The notes under the pieces are model-generated. The model saw only the letters and a list, made by a program, of their open reading frames with translations. It was not told the origin of the DNA and ran no database searches. DNA of 64,000 bases from Caprimulgus europaeus (taxonomy: Eukaryota; Chordata; Aves; Caprimulgiformes; Caprimulgidae), in contig OU015524.1 in the NCBI GenBank assembly GCA_907165065.1, forward strand, positions 53,051,295-53,115,294. Direction: 5' to 3'. Of this stretch, positions 35,256 through 47,390 are shown in pieces; positions within the stretch are counted from its first letter, which is position 1, and each line of letters opens with the position of its first letter. The position numbers were made by a program, and so were the translations under genes.

Positions 35256-36533
35256 GTAGGTAGAAATATATTAATGTCCCTCTAAAAAATATTTTCTTTC
35301 ATCCTTTTTAACTCTATTTTTAACTCTGTAACTTTTTGGATTTCATTCCAAATTTCTAGCATGAAGAAAAAAGTTGTAACATTTTTTTTAAGTAAGAAAA
35401 GAATGATGGGAATAAAATGGCAAGAAATCATCTAGATTTGTATAATTAGTGTTTACCTTTTTTAGAATTTGAAAAATTTAAGCAGTAATAGTAAGATTTT
35501 TCCAATTATGCTTTTTTTTTAAAAAAAATACAGTATATGAACTGCAAAGATCGCTACTGGATAATATTCTCTAAAGCTAAGTGCAAATGAAAGCTGTATT
35601 AGAAAGGATTTATATTTTTCATTCAAGCTTTCCTGAAGTCATATTCTTAGTGTGCTTGCATGTATGTGTAAATATCTCTCACCCAGCCAGCCTTTTCCTT
35701 CTCTCCAGACTTTAATACATTTTTACAGAATTTCTATAGGTCAGGGAGAGCAATTAGAACCAAGACATCTAAGTGATTTACTGAATATAATATTATTTCC
35801 TAATTTCTATTTTATTCAGTTCTTCAATGTAAATTCAAAATTCAGCGCTAGAGAAACTGTATGGGAGAAAGCCACTAGGAAACAGATGATGTAAATTTTG
35901 CTGTTCACAGAACCACTAATTAATGTAGGGCAAGTTTCTTGTAGTAAAAACTTATTCTCATACTTATTTATATAAATCACTATAACAACCTGGTAATACT
36001 TGTGGAATTATAGTATACATTAGAAATCTGAATGTTAGAAAAATACATGCACTAAAGCATGATTAGTTAAAGCTTTTATTTTAAATTTTAAAAATTATTA
36101 AATACTTCTAATGATTTAAGATTGTTTTTTACTGAGCACAAATATATATTAAAGCCTAGACTGATTTTTAGCAGCTATATCAAGTAATAAGGAATTCAAC
36201 AAGTGACAGTTCTCAAGTCCTGTCACATACTTTGTTTTGAAATCATGTGTCCTAATTTTATTTTGTTAAATGATTAATAACACAATTTATTCTGTGCCCT
36301 TACTTAGTTTCATGAAGATTTGTGTTATTCTAGATAGATATTATGATTATTTTAAGGAAAGTTGTGCCAGTGAATTTAATTTTTGCTTTAAACTATAGCT
36401 ACGCTTCTATGTCACTTCTTCATTTAAAAAAGGATCTTTTTTATTCTTTGATCATTATAATATAACTTGATGTTATTTTTCTAAAAGATGTAAGTAGAAA
36501 AAAAAAAAAAAAAATCTTTTTCTCTGTTCCCAG
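35256..36533 (+). other. ADGB: ADGB intron 5
   Basis: A 1.3 kb AT-rich intron. A run of 17 A residues (36498-36514) lies only about 20 bases before the acceptor, leaving a short pyrimidine tract (tctttttctctgttccc). No other feature seen. Confidence 0.8.
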
Positions 36534-36722
36534 CTGATGCGATGGATTATATGTGAAATTTATGCAGTCTGGAGGATATATAATGAAAAGGCCTTAACTA
36601 ACGGAACATCCACACTTTTTTGGAAACCATGGGAACACATTTATGCTTTATGTAAAGCTACCAAGGAACACATGCCGCTGTACAATAGCTATGGAAAATA
36701 TGTATTGAAACTTTATTGGATG
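36534..36722 (+). CDS. ADGB: ADGB exon 6 (calpain-like core)
   Basis: Sixty-three codons in phase 0, residues 136-198. It reads [17 protein letters not shown], then [14 protein letters not shown] and [12 protein letters not shown]. Human has the same blocks with a longer loop between them (FKGTSGEPPLLP), so the bird loop is about seven residues shorter. The end, KLYWM plus GCWRK of exon 7, matches the calpain-7-type strand LYWNGCYRKV. Donor ATG|GTGAGT. Confidence 0.98.
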
Positions 36723-39559
36723 GTGAGTACTTCCATCCAACAATATATAAATATTGTGCAGCTAACATGGCAAACTTTAGTGTTAGGGTAAGTATTTATT
36801 ATTATTGAAAAGATACAGATTTGTATTAGTAAAAGTGTTGACAAGTTTTTGATGCATGTTAATAAAAATACCTTTTACAGTTTAAGTTATTTTTGTACAA
36901 CTTAAACTTGATAAAACAGAGTTATTACTTGAAAATCTACTTTCTTCATAGATTATGAAGAATTTTGCTGAATGTCAGAAGAATTTTCTTTTTTTTTTTA
37001 ACAAGATACTACATTTGAGTTCATTTGTTTATTACATTGTAGGAAGAGGACCCAACATGGCAATTGCATTTTTAGTTTCTCTGAGCTGCATGTGATACTT
37101 TACATTCTGCCTTTACAGGGTTTGATTTCTAAATATTGTGTCCTTTTTTAGTCCAATGTAAACTGTTTTTGATTTGGCACATTTACAGAAATTTTCTTTT
37201 TTGAGTGTGTGTGTTTCTTATATATTTTTGTTTTATGAAAGTACTTCTTGTTGATATATTTGAGTTTTTTTTACTCTGTGTCTCAAAATGTTATGATGAT
37301 ACTAAGCCTCATATGTGTGTACTACCTGAATAGAAATTCCTTTTTCCACTTAAATTCTCAGTGTTGGTTGGCTTTTATTAAATAAGAAGGTATGTTTAAT
37401 TTCATTTTTGCTAGAGAGAAAAATATGAAGTCTGATTGTGAGGTTTGCACTGCATTATGAACTGTGTGATTTAAATTCTCACTCAGTAAGTTTTACTCCA
37501 TTTTTTTCTCATTCTTAATGTCATCTGCTGCTTTTTTTTTTGTGCATGCATTAGCTGTTTTGAAATAAAATTAAAAATATTTCTGTTCCTGTGTAGTGAG
37601 TGATAGGATATGAAGGTTTGACGCAAATTTTTAGTAGAGTCAGACAAGTGGCCCACACCTCTGGTGTATTAGGATTAAGATTGTTTTTTATTGTTTAAGT
37701 AACTCAGTTGGCTGACTTTACAGAGCTATTTGTATCCAATTGTATTTAAAGGTGATTAAAGACTTCCAGTGTGAGAACTATTTACTGAAGATGCACTGGT
37801 AAAACCAAAACATCTCATGGAGTTTCTATAGATAACAGACAATAACTTCTCAATGCATTTTACAGTCAACAGGGAACACTTACTTTAATATTGAACCTCA
37901 TACTAATATAAAAAGAAACAATCACTAACATAAAAGTTAGAAGTTGTCTGTGTTGTTAGGGTTATTCTGGTTACTTTTGCCTTTTGCAAACAGAGTATAT
38001 CACAAAACAATAAGATGTATAATTGACCTTATCAAACTTCCAGTTGCCCAAACTTTTGACACAGTCAGTTGGAAACATAAATTTGAAAGTGCTAATGAAA
38101 ACTCAAAGGTATCTCATTGGACTTTTAAAAAGATAGAATTAATGGAAACGGAAAAAGTTATACTTAAAAAAAGGAAACGAAACCTAAAAAAGAATGTGTA
38201 AAAGGTTTTAAGAAAAAGGGAAAATCAATGCTCATGAGTGCAAGTGAACAGCTAAGACAATGCAGACAGCTGATTAAGCAGGCCAAAGGTACTAAGGAAA
38301 TTTAATTTTCTAATAGTATTGATATACAATATTTAAAAACAGGCTATTGCAAGGTAATAAAAACATAATAAAAACTGATAATAAAAACATAAACAGCAAG
38401 GTTAAGAATAAAACCACTATCAAGCAGTTATTCAATGAATATTTCTTCTGTCCATTGGAAGGCTGAAAGAGATATGTCTTCCTTGGCACACTGAACTGAA
38501 AAAACATAACCATCTCTAACAAAGCAAATTTAGAGGCTTCAACTGCTCATATTAAACATTTTCATATCGGTAGATCCAGGTAAACTATGGACATGTTGAA
38601 GTGCCTGCTTGAGATACCTGCTTTAGCCATCACCACATGAACTGTCTCCAGCAGCAGAATTTAAGTAGGTGAATTTAGGTGGTGGTCTGCTATTGTCAGT
38701 GGGGATAAGTGTGGGGTTTTTTTTCCAAGGGTGATGAAGTTGTCTCGCATAGTTAGTGAAGAGCCATCAGAATTAGTCAAAAAACATTCAGAGTTTCTGA
38801 GAGATTTCCTGGAATTCAAGCAGCTGACTTCGGGCTCTGTATTAGGTAGATTTGTCTAGGAAGATACCAAGCACTAGATTATTCTGTGGAGATGCATGAA
38901 AAGTTAGAGAGAGCTCTAACAATGTGGTTCACTTGGGTCTCTTCCAGGTTACCAAGGCATTGCATATAGTTAGTTACAAAAGGAAAAGAAGATAATCCTA
39001 GTGGAGATCTTCTTAGTGAAATACAGAAAGGTTCAATAGCTAGAATTTGACTTTAGATAAATTTAATCCCAAATGTGGCCTAATTAATTAGAAGAAAAGG
39101 CAATTAAATATTAAAAGAATTTTTGAGATAAATGGTATATTCAGTATTACTTCATATCCTTAAAATGTGATGAAGTAATTAAAGAAAAAATTGCTAATTT
39201 TGCTTTCTGGGAGAATATGTTATTAATATATATGCATGGGAAAAAATCCTTATACAGTAAAAAGGAACCACCAAAGACTGAAGGAAACGCAAGAGGAGAA
39301 TCGGGAAAAGAACAACCTGAAATGGTTTTTATTGTTCTTTTTGGAGGCAGTCAAATGAAAGATCAACAATGAGTATAAGAACTAAACTTTTAAATTTGGA
39401 GAGAAAGTTTTTGTAAGGGCTGTTTGTGAAAAGCACCAATGTGGTTAATAGAAGAATTTGGAAGATGGAATGTAAGAGTGCAGGGCAGAATACTCAAGGG
39501 CAGCACTCTTAAATGCATAATAGGAGACAGGAAAATATACCAGAGGAAAGGAAAAGAAC

Positions 39560-39590
39560 ATATATAGATATAGATATAGATATAGATATA
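39560..39590. repeat. (TAGATA)n microsatellite
   Basis: About four to five copies of tagata, bordered by tatata. It lies within ADGB intron 6. Confidence 0.9.
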
Positions 39591-39720
39591 TAACATGGTA
39601 CAGTGATTTTGCTTTCCTAATGGTCATCATGGCAAGTCTTCAGTTTACCATTATTTGAGATAATTACTGTGGTTCTGCAAAAGGAGAGGGTACAAATTTC
39701 CCATCTCACAATGTTTTTAG

Positions 39721-39927
39721 AACTTCAAAGTAAAGGAACTTGTATCACATCTGCAGCAGCTGATGCTCCGGGAGAGGGACACCAGCGGGTCAGTGCCTCA
39801 GCTGGATAAGCTGGCCAAGTATCATGTTGGGGGTGTGGAGAGAGCCTTGCAGTTGCATGCAGCACATCACTTAGAAACACCTCAGCACAGAATCATTTCA
39901 GAAATCTCTACAGTTACAAATACAAAA
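39721..39927 (+). other. Exon-like open stretch of unknown nature
   Basis: Sixty-nine codons are open directly after tgtttttag and end at TAA 39928-39930. The first part (KELVSHLQQLMLRERDTSGS, then VPQLDKLAKYHVGGVERALQ) is unlike the surrounding AT-rich intron in base composition. It has no counterpart in human ADGB, where exons 6 and 7 are contiguous in the protein. It could be a remnant of a processed gene, an ancient repeat, a non-coding RNA exon or a conserved element. I do not recognise the peptide. Confidence 0.35.
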
Positions 39928-42485
39928 TAATTGCTTGAACACTTCCATGAGCCTTGGAAAATTGCTCATATTCTATTTCTATGCTGGAAACTATTACTGT
40001 AGTGGTTATAGTATAAAAACTAACTATGAATAAAAGCAAGGAGGGATTTCTTTTATTTCTCCATCACTCTGTTAAATTGTTTACAAATCTGTCCATTTTT
40101 TGGAATAAACATAAATGCAAACAAAGCGAGGGAGAGCTTTTGAATGGCCGCGCTTATGTACGTTGCAGTTTGATATGTGTCTCTTGAGTGCAAATAAAAT
40201 GCCAAGCATGTTAATTTTGTTTTTAAATACTCCTACACCATGTATTTGTATTAAGAAAAACTTACAGTTCTAGTACAGTATAGATCAAATATGATATTTT
40301 AAAAGGAAGTTTCATGCAGTTTGCTATTGATAGACTTCAGCTAGCTAGCACTGAGGAAGAAATAGGAAAGCAGTTAAAACTGGAACTTACCTGTAAGGGG
40401 GAGCACTTAGCTGATTTATATGCCTGTGCTTTCCTCATCCCTTACTATTGCCTCCACATATGGAATAACTTGTATTTGTATAGGGAATAAGAATTGCATG
40501 AATTTGAGAAGGCAGAAATGATGTTGCCCAGGTTCCTCGGCAGATGACATTATGTGGTGTGTGACTTCAGTGCTGCAGCGGTTGTGTATTCATGTGATAA
40601 AAGGCTGCATTTTAAAGTATCTTTAAGAGTTTTCAGGGTATTTTAGTTTCTTTGTCACTTTTGTTTTGAGCCTTTGGGTTTACTTAATTTATTTTCCTCT
40701 GGTTGTACCGCTATATGTCACAGAAAGAAAAACAGGGAAAAAAAGAGGGTCAAATGGTGAAAGATCAAAGAAAATGTACAAATGTGAAAAGACAAATTCC
40801 AGTAGAGATAGAGGAGAAACAGTTTTCGCAGAAGGTGGAAAATTAAATGAAAAGGGAGAGAACAGTGGAAGAATAATGAACTGGTGTCAGTAAAATGCTG
40901 TATTGAGTCCTGAGGGGATTGTCATCCACCGTGGATAACAATTTTTCACATAATTGGCACAATATTCTTTCAGTTCTACCCAACATCCAACTTCCACTTT
41001 GCATTCCTGAGGTTTATTGGATTTGTTTCTTTATTTTCACTTTTTCTTACCTGTAGATTTCGTCTTCTATCCATAAAACCTCCGTAAAACACGTATTTTT
41101 CATTCTCTTAATGTCTTGTGTCCTTAAACCACCATTTTTTTTTTAAAGTTAATAGTGAAATGCTATAAAAAGGTTATCACTGATGAAAAATAGTTGCAAT
41201 TTTATTCTATTATTTATTAAGTATAAAAGGTGAGGAATTGGAGAGGAGGAAAAAAAAAATCAATAGTGCTTCATTTGCAAAAAATAGTATTGTCTTTTAA
41301 GAATTGCATGCACAGAATTGCTGGTCTGAATTAAGAAATATCCTGAGCTATGCAAAACCAAATAACTCCACAGCCTTTTGCTTGTCACCTTGTACTGCTC
41401 TCTTTATTAAATTTCAGGAATTACTGAAAGAGATTAATTTGTCACCATTTCACTTACTAGGTCCCTTTCAAAATTGGGAAATCTTAAAAAAAATAGTTTT
41501 GGCTTTCAGGAAATAGCTTTTGTCCTAAAAATATTAACTGTTTTCTGCTTTTTGAGTATCTTTTCAATATGGCCTAAATTTGATTCCTTCTGAAACCTGT
41601 AGAACTCCTAAAGAGTAAATCGACGGGCATTTCAGCTTAAAGCCACAGTTTACTTACAAGCAGAAAGCAGTAATTTTGCCCTCTCTGACAACATATGGTG
41701 AACATTTTAGTGACTTGGTTGTTCTTTGTCATTTTGTGTGTGAGTATAACAGAAGTACTTGCTATTGCCCTCACTAATTCCTTAGCCTCTCTGTTAGATC
41801 TTGATCACTAGGAACTTTTTTGGAGAATGGTAGGCAAGATTATTTTGTGGGCTACTAGCTCTATTTACTAATGAAATATCTGGTAATGGAGACATCAGTA
41901 TCTTGTCTTACCTCTTTGTTTTTTAACCTAGAAATATGGCTATTTGTTATATTTGGTCATTTTGTGTTGTTTTTATAAGATATAATCTTAATGCCTTCCA
42001 GGACACTAACCACTGCAGCCGACATCCCCAGGTAGTTCTTGTGAAGGAAGGGGGAGTGCTTACATCACAAGTATTTTCCAGGCTAAGACCTTAAACAGGC
42101 ATTTGCAAAACTGGTATCTTAGTTAAGCCTTTTTTCAATCATTACTGTTTCTCAGGCATCTGTCATGGCAGCTGAAGAAGCAGCAATGAATGCATGCACA
42201 TTGAATGACAACACATGAGAGGGAATATATTTGGAAATAGCTGTAATTTGATTAATCTATGAAATAAATAAGTTAGAGCAGTGATAACATGCTATGAATA
42301 CTGTTTCCATGATTCTCGGATATTATGTGAGAACTGCTTTTAAAGCCCTCTGTAATGTAAATCAAATTAGAGTAGAACTGGCTTCTTGGGAGATGAAAGT
42401 TATCTCCAGAACATACATGTTCTGTTTCTAGTCCACAAACTCAGTGTTTTCTTCCTTCTTTCCTCCTCTTCTCTGTCTGCCATAG

Positions 42486-42625
42486 GGGTGCTGGAGAAAG
42501 ATAGTTGTGGATGACACTATGCCTTTCGATGAAGAGGGTAATTTGTTACTACCAGCTACAACCTGTCAAACTGAACTTTGGCCAATGTTGCTGTCCAAAG
42601 GTATCATTAAGCTGGTGAATACTAG
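42486..42625 (+). CDS. ADGB: ADGB exon 7 (calpain-like core)
   Basis: The exon reads GCWRKIVVDDTMPFDEEGN, LLLPATT and ELWPMLLSKGIIKL, residues 199-244 plus two bases of codon 245. These are the calpain-family blocks GxWRxVxVDDxLP and ELWxxLLEKAxxKL, almost identical to human ADGB. In calpains these segments form the second half of the protease core. Acceptor tgccatag, donor CTAG|GTATGT. Confidence 0.98.
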
Positions 42626-43913
42626 GTATGTTTAATCTCACTTTCAGTTTGTTTTGTGAAGTCACGTGGAATTTGCAAAAAGTTTGTTTAGTATACATGG
42701 GAAATATAGTTTGCTAAAAAATTTGTAGTGACAAATAGACACTTTTCTGAAAGCTGACACTGTAAAGCAAAATCCCTTGTAGCTACAGAAGGTGCAGTGT
42801 TTCCTTTTTAGATATGGTTGTAAATTCATACACAGAAAACTGCAAAGAAACTGGAGTGCTCTTCGTGTTTGCTTTATCTGTTTGTTATTATTCCTAAAAA
42901 GCTTCACATGTAGTTTTCTGGCAAATGGAAATTTCCAAGAACTTGTAATGACATTTTAATTGCCAGCTTTAACCATTATTGACTTAACCAGTGTTGAAAA
43001 TAGCATATTGTAAACTACTTATGATGCTTTTGCTACAGTTCTTCTGTTGTGGGCTATATGGTGATCCACTTCCCTAAAACTGACTTGGAAAGTAGATGGG
43101 CCATGGTTCTATGATTGAATATTATGGCCACAGGTTCCTTTGAGATTAGCACCAACCTTTATTATGACTAAGCTTCAGAAAATAGTTCAAAACACTGATC
43201 TGGGTAGTCAGGCTTCCCTGTTCTGGTCTTATAAATTTATATTTGTTGAAAGAGTGATCTAAAGTACTTCTACACAGACTAGGGAGTTGTCTAGAGCTGC
43301 CCATTAGAAAACTCTGTTTTCAGGAACGTGTTTGAAATACTGTGTTTCTCCAGAGCACAAGGGTTAGTCATGGTCAACTGCTGGCATCTCTAGCCTTGTT
43401 TCTCTTAGAATCTACAGATGCAAACCTCACCAGAGAGTAGGAGACTGTATCAATTTGAAAGAGTGGATTGTGGTACACTGGAAATACAGCCGTCTTGTAC
43501 ATAATAACCTGGGACTTAGAGCCCCAGCTGTTCAGGGAACAGAAGTTCAAGATTCATTTCCTGCTTCTAGCACAAGGGATTTCAAACCCATATCTTCAAC
43601 CCTGCAAAAGGAGGCTTTGCTGTGTACAAGAATATATAGCATGCTTGCTAACAATTTTGAAACTATGCTGTTTTACCAGAGGGAATACTGAAATAATGGG
43701 CCTGATGCAAAGACATAAAAGCAAATTTGACTTTGTAGGCTAGCAGTCAGCAGTGGTTTGGAAAACTCCTAAAATTGCAATAAATGACTTGATTTTCAGC
43801 AAGCTATTCGGTTTGTGATTGGTCTTGCTCCTACAGAAAGTAATGTAGACTACAGAGTTTACTGTGAATTAGTTATGTTATAATTCTGTATAATGTCTGC
43901 TTTTGTCTTATAG
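42626..43913 (+). other. ADGB: ADGB intron 7
   Basis: A 1.3 kb intron from GTATGT to gtcttatag. No repeat or RNA gene was recognised. The open frames at 43455-43743 have no family resemblance and are taken as chance. Confidence 0.8.
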
Positions 43914-44000
43914 TATACATGAAACTGGAAAAAGAGAGCTGGAGGAATTTACAGTTCTACATACACTGACTGGGTGGATACCAGAAATTATTCCTCTCCA
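43914..44000 (+). CDS. ADGB: ADGB exon 8
   Basis: Residues 245-273: the split Ser, then IHETGKRELEEFTVLHTLTG and WIPEIIPL, followed by two bases of codon 274. Human has IHVADRRELGEFTVIHALTG. The TGWIPE motif is the ADGB form of the calpain DLTGWIPE/DFTGG segment that follows the EKAxxKL helix. Acceptor gtcttatag, donor CCA|GTAAAT. Frame is continuous with exons 7 and 9. Confidence 0.96.
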
Positions 44001-45660
44001 GTAAATTATTCTATTAAACAATTTATATATTAGTTGTTTAATATTTAATTCTATAAGGTGTTATGAAAAATAAATCTGAGCCCTAAAAGTCCTTCAGCAT
44101 CTGTTTTGGGAAGTATACAGTATTTAATTATGACACTTGGGAAATGTACCTTCAGGGAATGCAATTTTGTGGTTTTTTTTGTAGGTCATACAGTTGCTTG
44201 TAAAGCTACTTATCATGTTAAGCTCATGCCTATTCTTTATAAAATTAATTTATTTTTAACTAATATTAAACATTGTGGTGAAGACAGGGTTAGAGAAATC
44301 TGTGTTTCATCTAGTGTACAGATACAAAATGTCTGCCAGTAATAGTAATGACTTTATATCTGAATGTACTATAGATACTATCATTAATTCAGAAATAATC
44401 AGCTTCAGCTAGTATGATGTTTTCACCTGTTAAATTGGAACAATTGAAATACTTTTATTTCCAACAAAAATTAGTATTTCCAACCTGTAATAACATTTTT
44501 CTTGTTTCCTGTGTGTTTTAAGTCTGTTTTGTGGTTTTACAGAAGAGACATTCTAATTTTCCAGCTTGACTGGTATACAGACACTAAATATTTAGAATTT
44601 TTTTTTTATTAATTACACCTTTTTTGCCTTTTGACGTATGCATTCTAATGAATAAATAGTTAGCAAATAGTTTTGGTTTATATATAATCTATTTAGGTAT
44701 AATTATTAGTTTATAATAGTATTTTAGTATTAAATAAGTTCAGTCAAAGGCTATTTTAGCCCTTATTTGAGTTATTTTTATGTCATGTCTCAAGCTATGC
44801 TTCCAATGTCAGTTTTTTGATATATTTGTGTCTTACAGTAATATGTATGTAGCTCATAGGCTTAGAAATCTGAGGAACCTAAATTTTGTTTCTTTATGTA
44901 GTAAGTTAGAACTGCAACAGCAAAAAACAGTATTCACAACTCTGGCACTTACTTCAAATATATTAAATTCTGGAATAAGAAAATGTGAATACCACAGAGT
45001 CTTTGCAATAGTTGTATAAGATGGCTTTAGCTTATTGTACAATCATTTTTATTTTTTTTTAAAGAAAAATATTGCAGGCAGTTAGCTAGCATGAAGCTTA
45101 TTCATGGCCCTGAATAATTAATTCAGTTTTAGATTATTTCTGGAATCACTGAGTATCTGCGGAGAAACAGTCTGGCTGCAACTGTCCTGTCATATGAAAA
45201 AGCTGTTGTAGCTGGTGGAATCAGTGGAAGAGGCATGGAACTACCTGTGCTGAAACAGAGAGGAAAACCTAATTTGGAAGTAGTTTTGAGAAAGTTTTTA
45301 ATGTACAGAGCCAGAATCAAGTTTTTATGCAGTGTAGTTGCAAAGTGGTCTGCAAATTTCCCTGCCACATCTTTTATCTACTAAAAAGCTTTAGAAAGGA
45401 TACTTTATTTACATCCTTCTCCAACCACTATCTCTCTTTATGGGTCTGTCCATAATCTGTCTCTTAACAAATTGGCTGATAGATAAAATCAGATAAGTGT
45501 GTTTTACTTAATAAAATAACCCAGTAACTTTTCTAAGAGTGAGACTGTCGGTTGTAGTATAGTGTTGTCTATCTAAGTACTTTATTTTCTTATTGCAAAT
45601 TTCATTATCATTGACATATACATGTGTGGTTGTTTGTTTGTTTGTTTGTTTGTTTTAAAG
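44001..45660 (+). other. ADGB: ADGB intron 8
   Basis: A 1.7 kb AT-rich intron. Its last 32 bases consist largely of a (GTTT)n microsatellite (45629-45656) that runs directly into the acceptor taaag. No other feature recognised. Confidence 0.8.
45629..45656. repeat. (GTTT)n microsatellite forming the exon 9 pyrimidine tract
   Basis: About six GTTT units end four bases before the splice acceptor AG of ADGB exon 9. No separate pyrimidine tract is present, so the repeat itself must serve this role. Confidence 0.93.
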
Positions 45661-45872
45661 GCCCGGATACTTGGACAAAGTCTGGAGCTTTTTGAAAGAG
45701 ATTGTGCCAGAATTCAAATTGTCAAATAAGAAAACTTCAGAACTTGATATTCCCCAGTCAGATACAAAACCTAAAGAGACTAAAGTCTTAGAGTTAAAAA
45801 ATGAGGTTTCATCTGTGAATAAGCAATCAGATAAACCTGAGAAAGTAGAGAAAGCTGATAAAATTGGCAAAG
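45661..45872 (+). CDS. ADGB: ADGB exon 9 (end of protease core segment and charged linker)
   Basis: It begins by completing Gln274 and reads PGYLDKVWSFLKEIVPEFKL, matching human PGYMDKVWELLKEILPEFKL. The rest (residues about 295-344) is Lys/Glu/Ser-rich low-complexity sequence (KQSDKPEKVEKADKIGK), probably a flexible linker. Human has extra KEGKE/KDVKE-type repeats here that the bird lacks. Donor AAAG|GTTTGT, phase 1. Confidence 0.95.
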
Positions 45873-47261
45873 GTTTGTACTCTTAGGTAGTGTTATATTT
45901 ATAGGCCAAGCATATATATTTACTGTAACCTCTGGCTTTGAATTGTATACCTTTATTAAGCCACATGCAACTTGGTTTGTTGTTGCTTCACTGAGTGTGT
46001 TGCAAGGGTGATAATTAAAAAAAAAATTGCGAGATCTCATTAGAAGCAGGACTAGTCTCTTATGAAAAAAAATCATTGTATAGGGGAGATTTGTTCAGCT
46101 CTATGTCATTTCTCCAAAGCCTGGTTCCTTGCAGAGGGAGAGCAATCAGAGAGATTAAAGTTTCCCCAAAGGCAACACTACCCTGACCATCAATAAATTA
46201 CACAGTTCATAGTGGATGTTACAAAGCGTGATTGCCTACAGAGGGTTCTGACAAGTACATTCTAATTTATGTATCTACATTCATTTTTATTTATAGCAAC
46301 TTTTCTGTTGATGCTACCAGGTATAGGTATTAATTTTCTTCAAGAGCTGCTAATCCTATTTACCTTTAAATGAAAAATTTTGATTTAGAAACCTATTTGT
46401 TTCAGTATATTATTCTTCAACATTTATATTTGAGACTGTTTTCTTAGTTGCTGTTTTTTTAACTTGAAGGCATTGATGCAATTTCACAACACTTCTAATG
46501 TCTTTGGAAGGTAAAAATACAAAAATTTAGATTTCTTCCTAGATTTTCAGAAAAATCCCTGCCTTCCCCACTTTGAATCCCAAATATTAAGTCCTAATGT
46601 CAAAATTTTTATAAAAATATTAGAAGAAACCTGGCTCAGGGGATATTCTCTGTTCTTAGGAATTCTTGCTATTGTTTTATGATCCACCCACGAGCATAGT
46701 AGGTATTTCAGAATTTGGAACGGATGTGCACAGGTATGCAGCCACTGGGAACAGCACTGTCATTCGTCCAACAGTGTGCTGTATTTTATTCCCAGAAAAC
46801 ACTGTAAATGTAATGCTGCATAAGAGTTATAAATTCTATTAGTAACTGAAACAACTAAGAATCAGGGAATCATTATGTTATGAAACAATTCTATAATCTC
46901 CAACTCTGAGGCTACAAGCTCTGTTCAGATGCTCTATTAATATTTGTGATTTTGTTTTACATTATAGAAATGTACTTTTCTATAGTCTAAGTTCTAAGTT
47001 CTTGAAAGAAGGTTCTGTCTGTGGAATGCTATCTTCCTCCATGTCAATGGGAAACCTATGCCTCATCTATATTAGATTTTTTTTTTGGAAATTACTGATG
47101 AATGGGAGCAAGGACATGAAGAAAATATTCAACACAGTGCCAGGAATTCAAGAATTACAAATAAAGCAGGGTCATTAGAAGCATTTATACAGTATAAGAC
47201 CTTATGACTGACAGTTTGTATCTGAAAAAGAAAAATATTTAATCTTTATTTTGCTTCACAG
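45873..47261 (+). other. ADGB: ADGB intron 9
   Basis: A 1.4 kb AT-rich intron from GTTTGT to tgcttcacag. I see no repeat family, RNA gene or extra exon. Confidence 0.8.
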
Positions 47262-47390
47262 AAAAAGCAGAGCAGAGAGAAATTGGAAGTAAGAAAAGCA
47301 GAGAAGGAGAAAAAGAAAAAAACAAGTTAGCACTTCAGTCTTCACAAATGTTGGCAGAAGCACAACATTCTCTTCAGGCCTTAAATGAAA
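47262..47390 (+). CDS. ADGB: ADGB exon 10 (charged linker)
   Basis: Residues 345-387: split Glu, then KAEQREIGSKKSREGEKEKN and a Gln/Ser/Ala-rich stretch (LQSSQMLAEAQHSLQALNE). Human reads KADARDIGKKRSKDGEKEK, so the basic part is conserved and the second half is not. The exon continues the flexible linker between parts of the protease region. Acceptor gcttcacag, donor GAAA|GTAAGT, phase 1 on both sides. Confidence 0.92.

Larger units (their letters stand above)
36723..42485 (+). other. ADGB: ADGB intron 6
   Basis: A 5.8 kb AT-rich intron. It contains a (TAGATA)n microsatellite at about 39560-39590 and an unexplained GC-richer open stretch at 39721-39927 with an exon-like left border. No transposable element was recognised. 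Confidence 0.75.

Noticed and set aside
37944-38201. Hydrophobic-start open frame in intron 6
   Set aside because: Lys-rich AT-driven sequence with no known domain; consistent with chance in AT-rich DNA.
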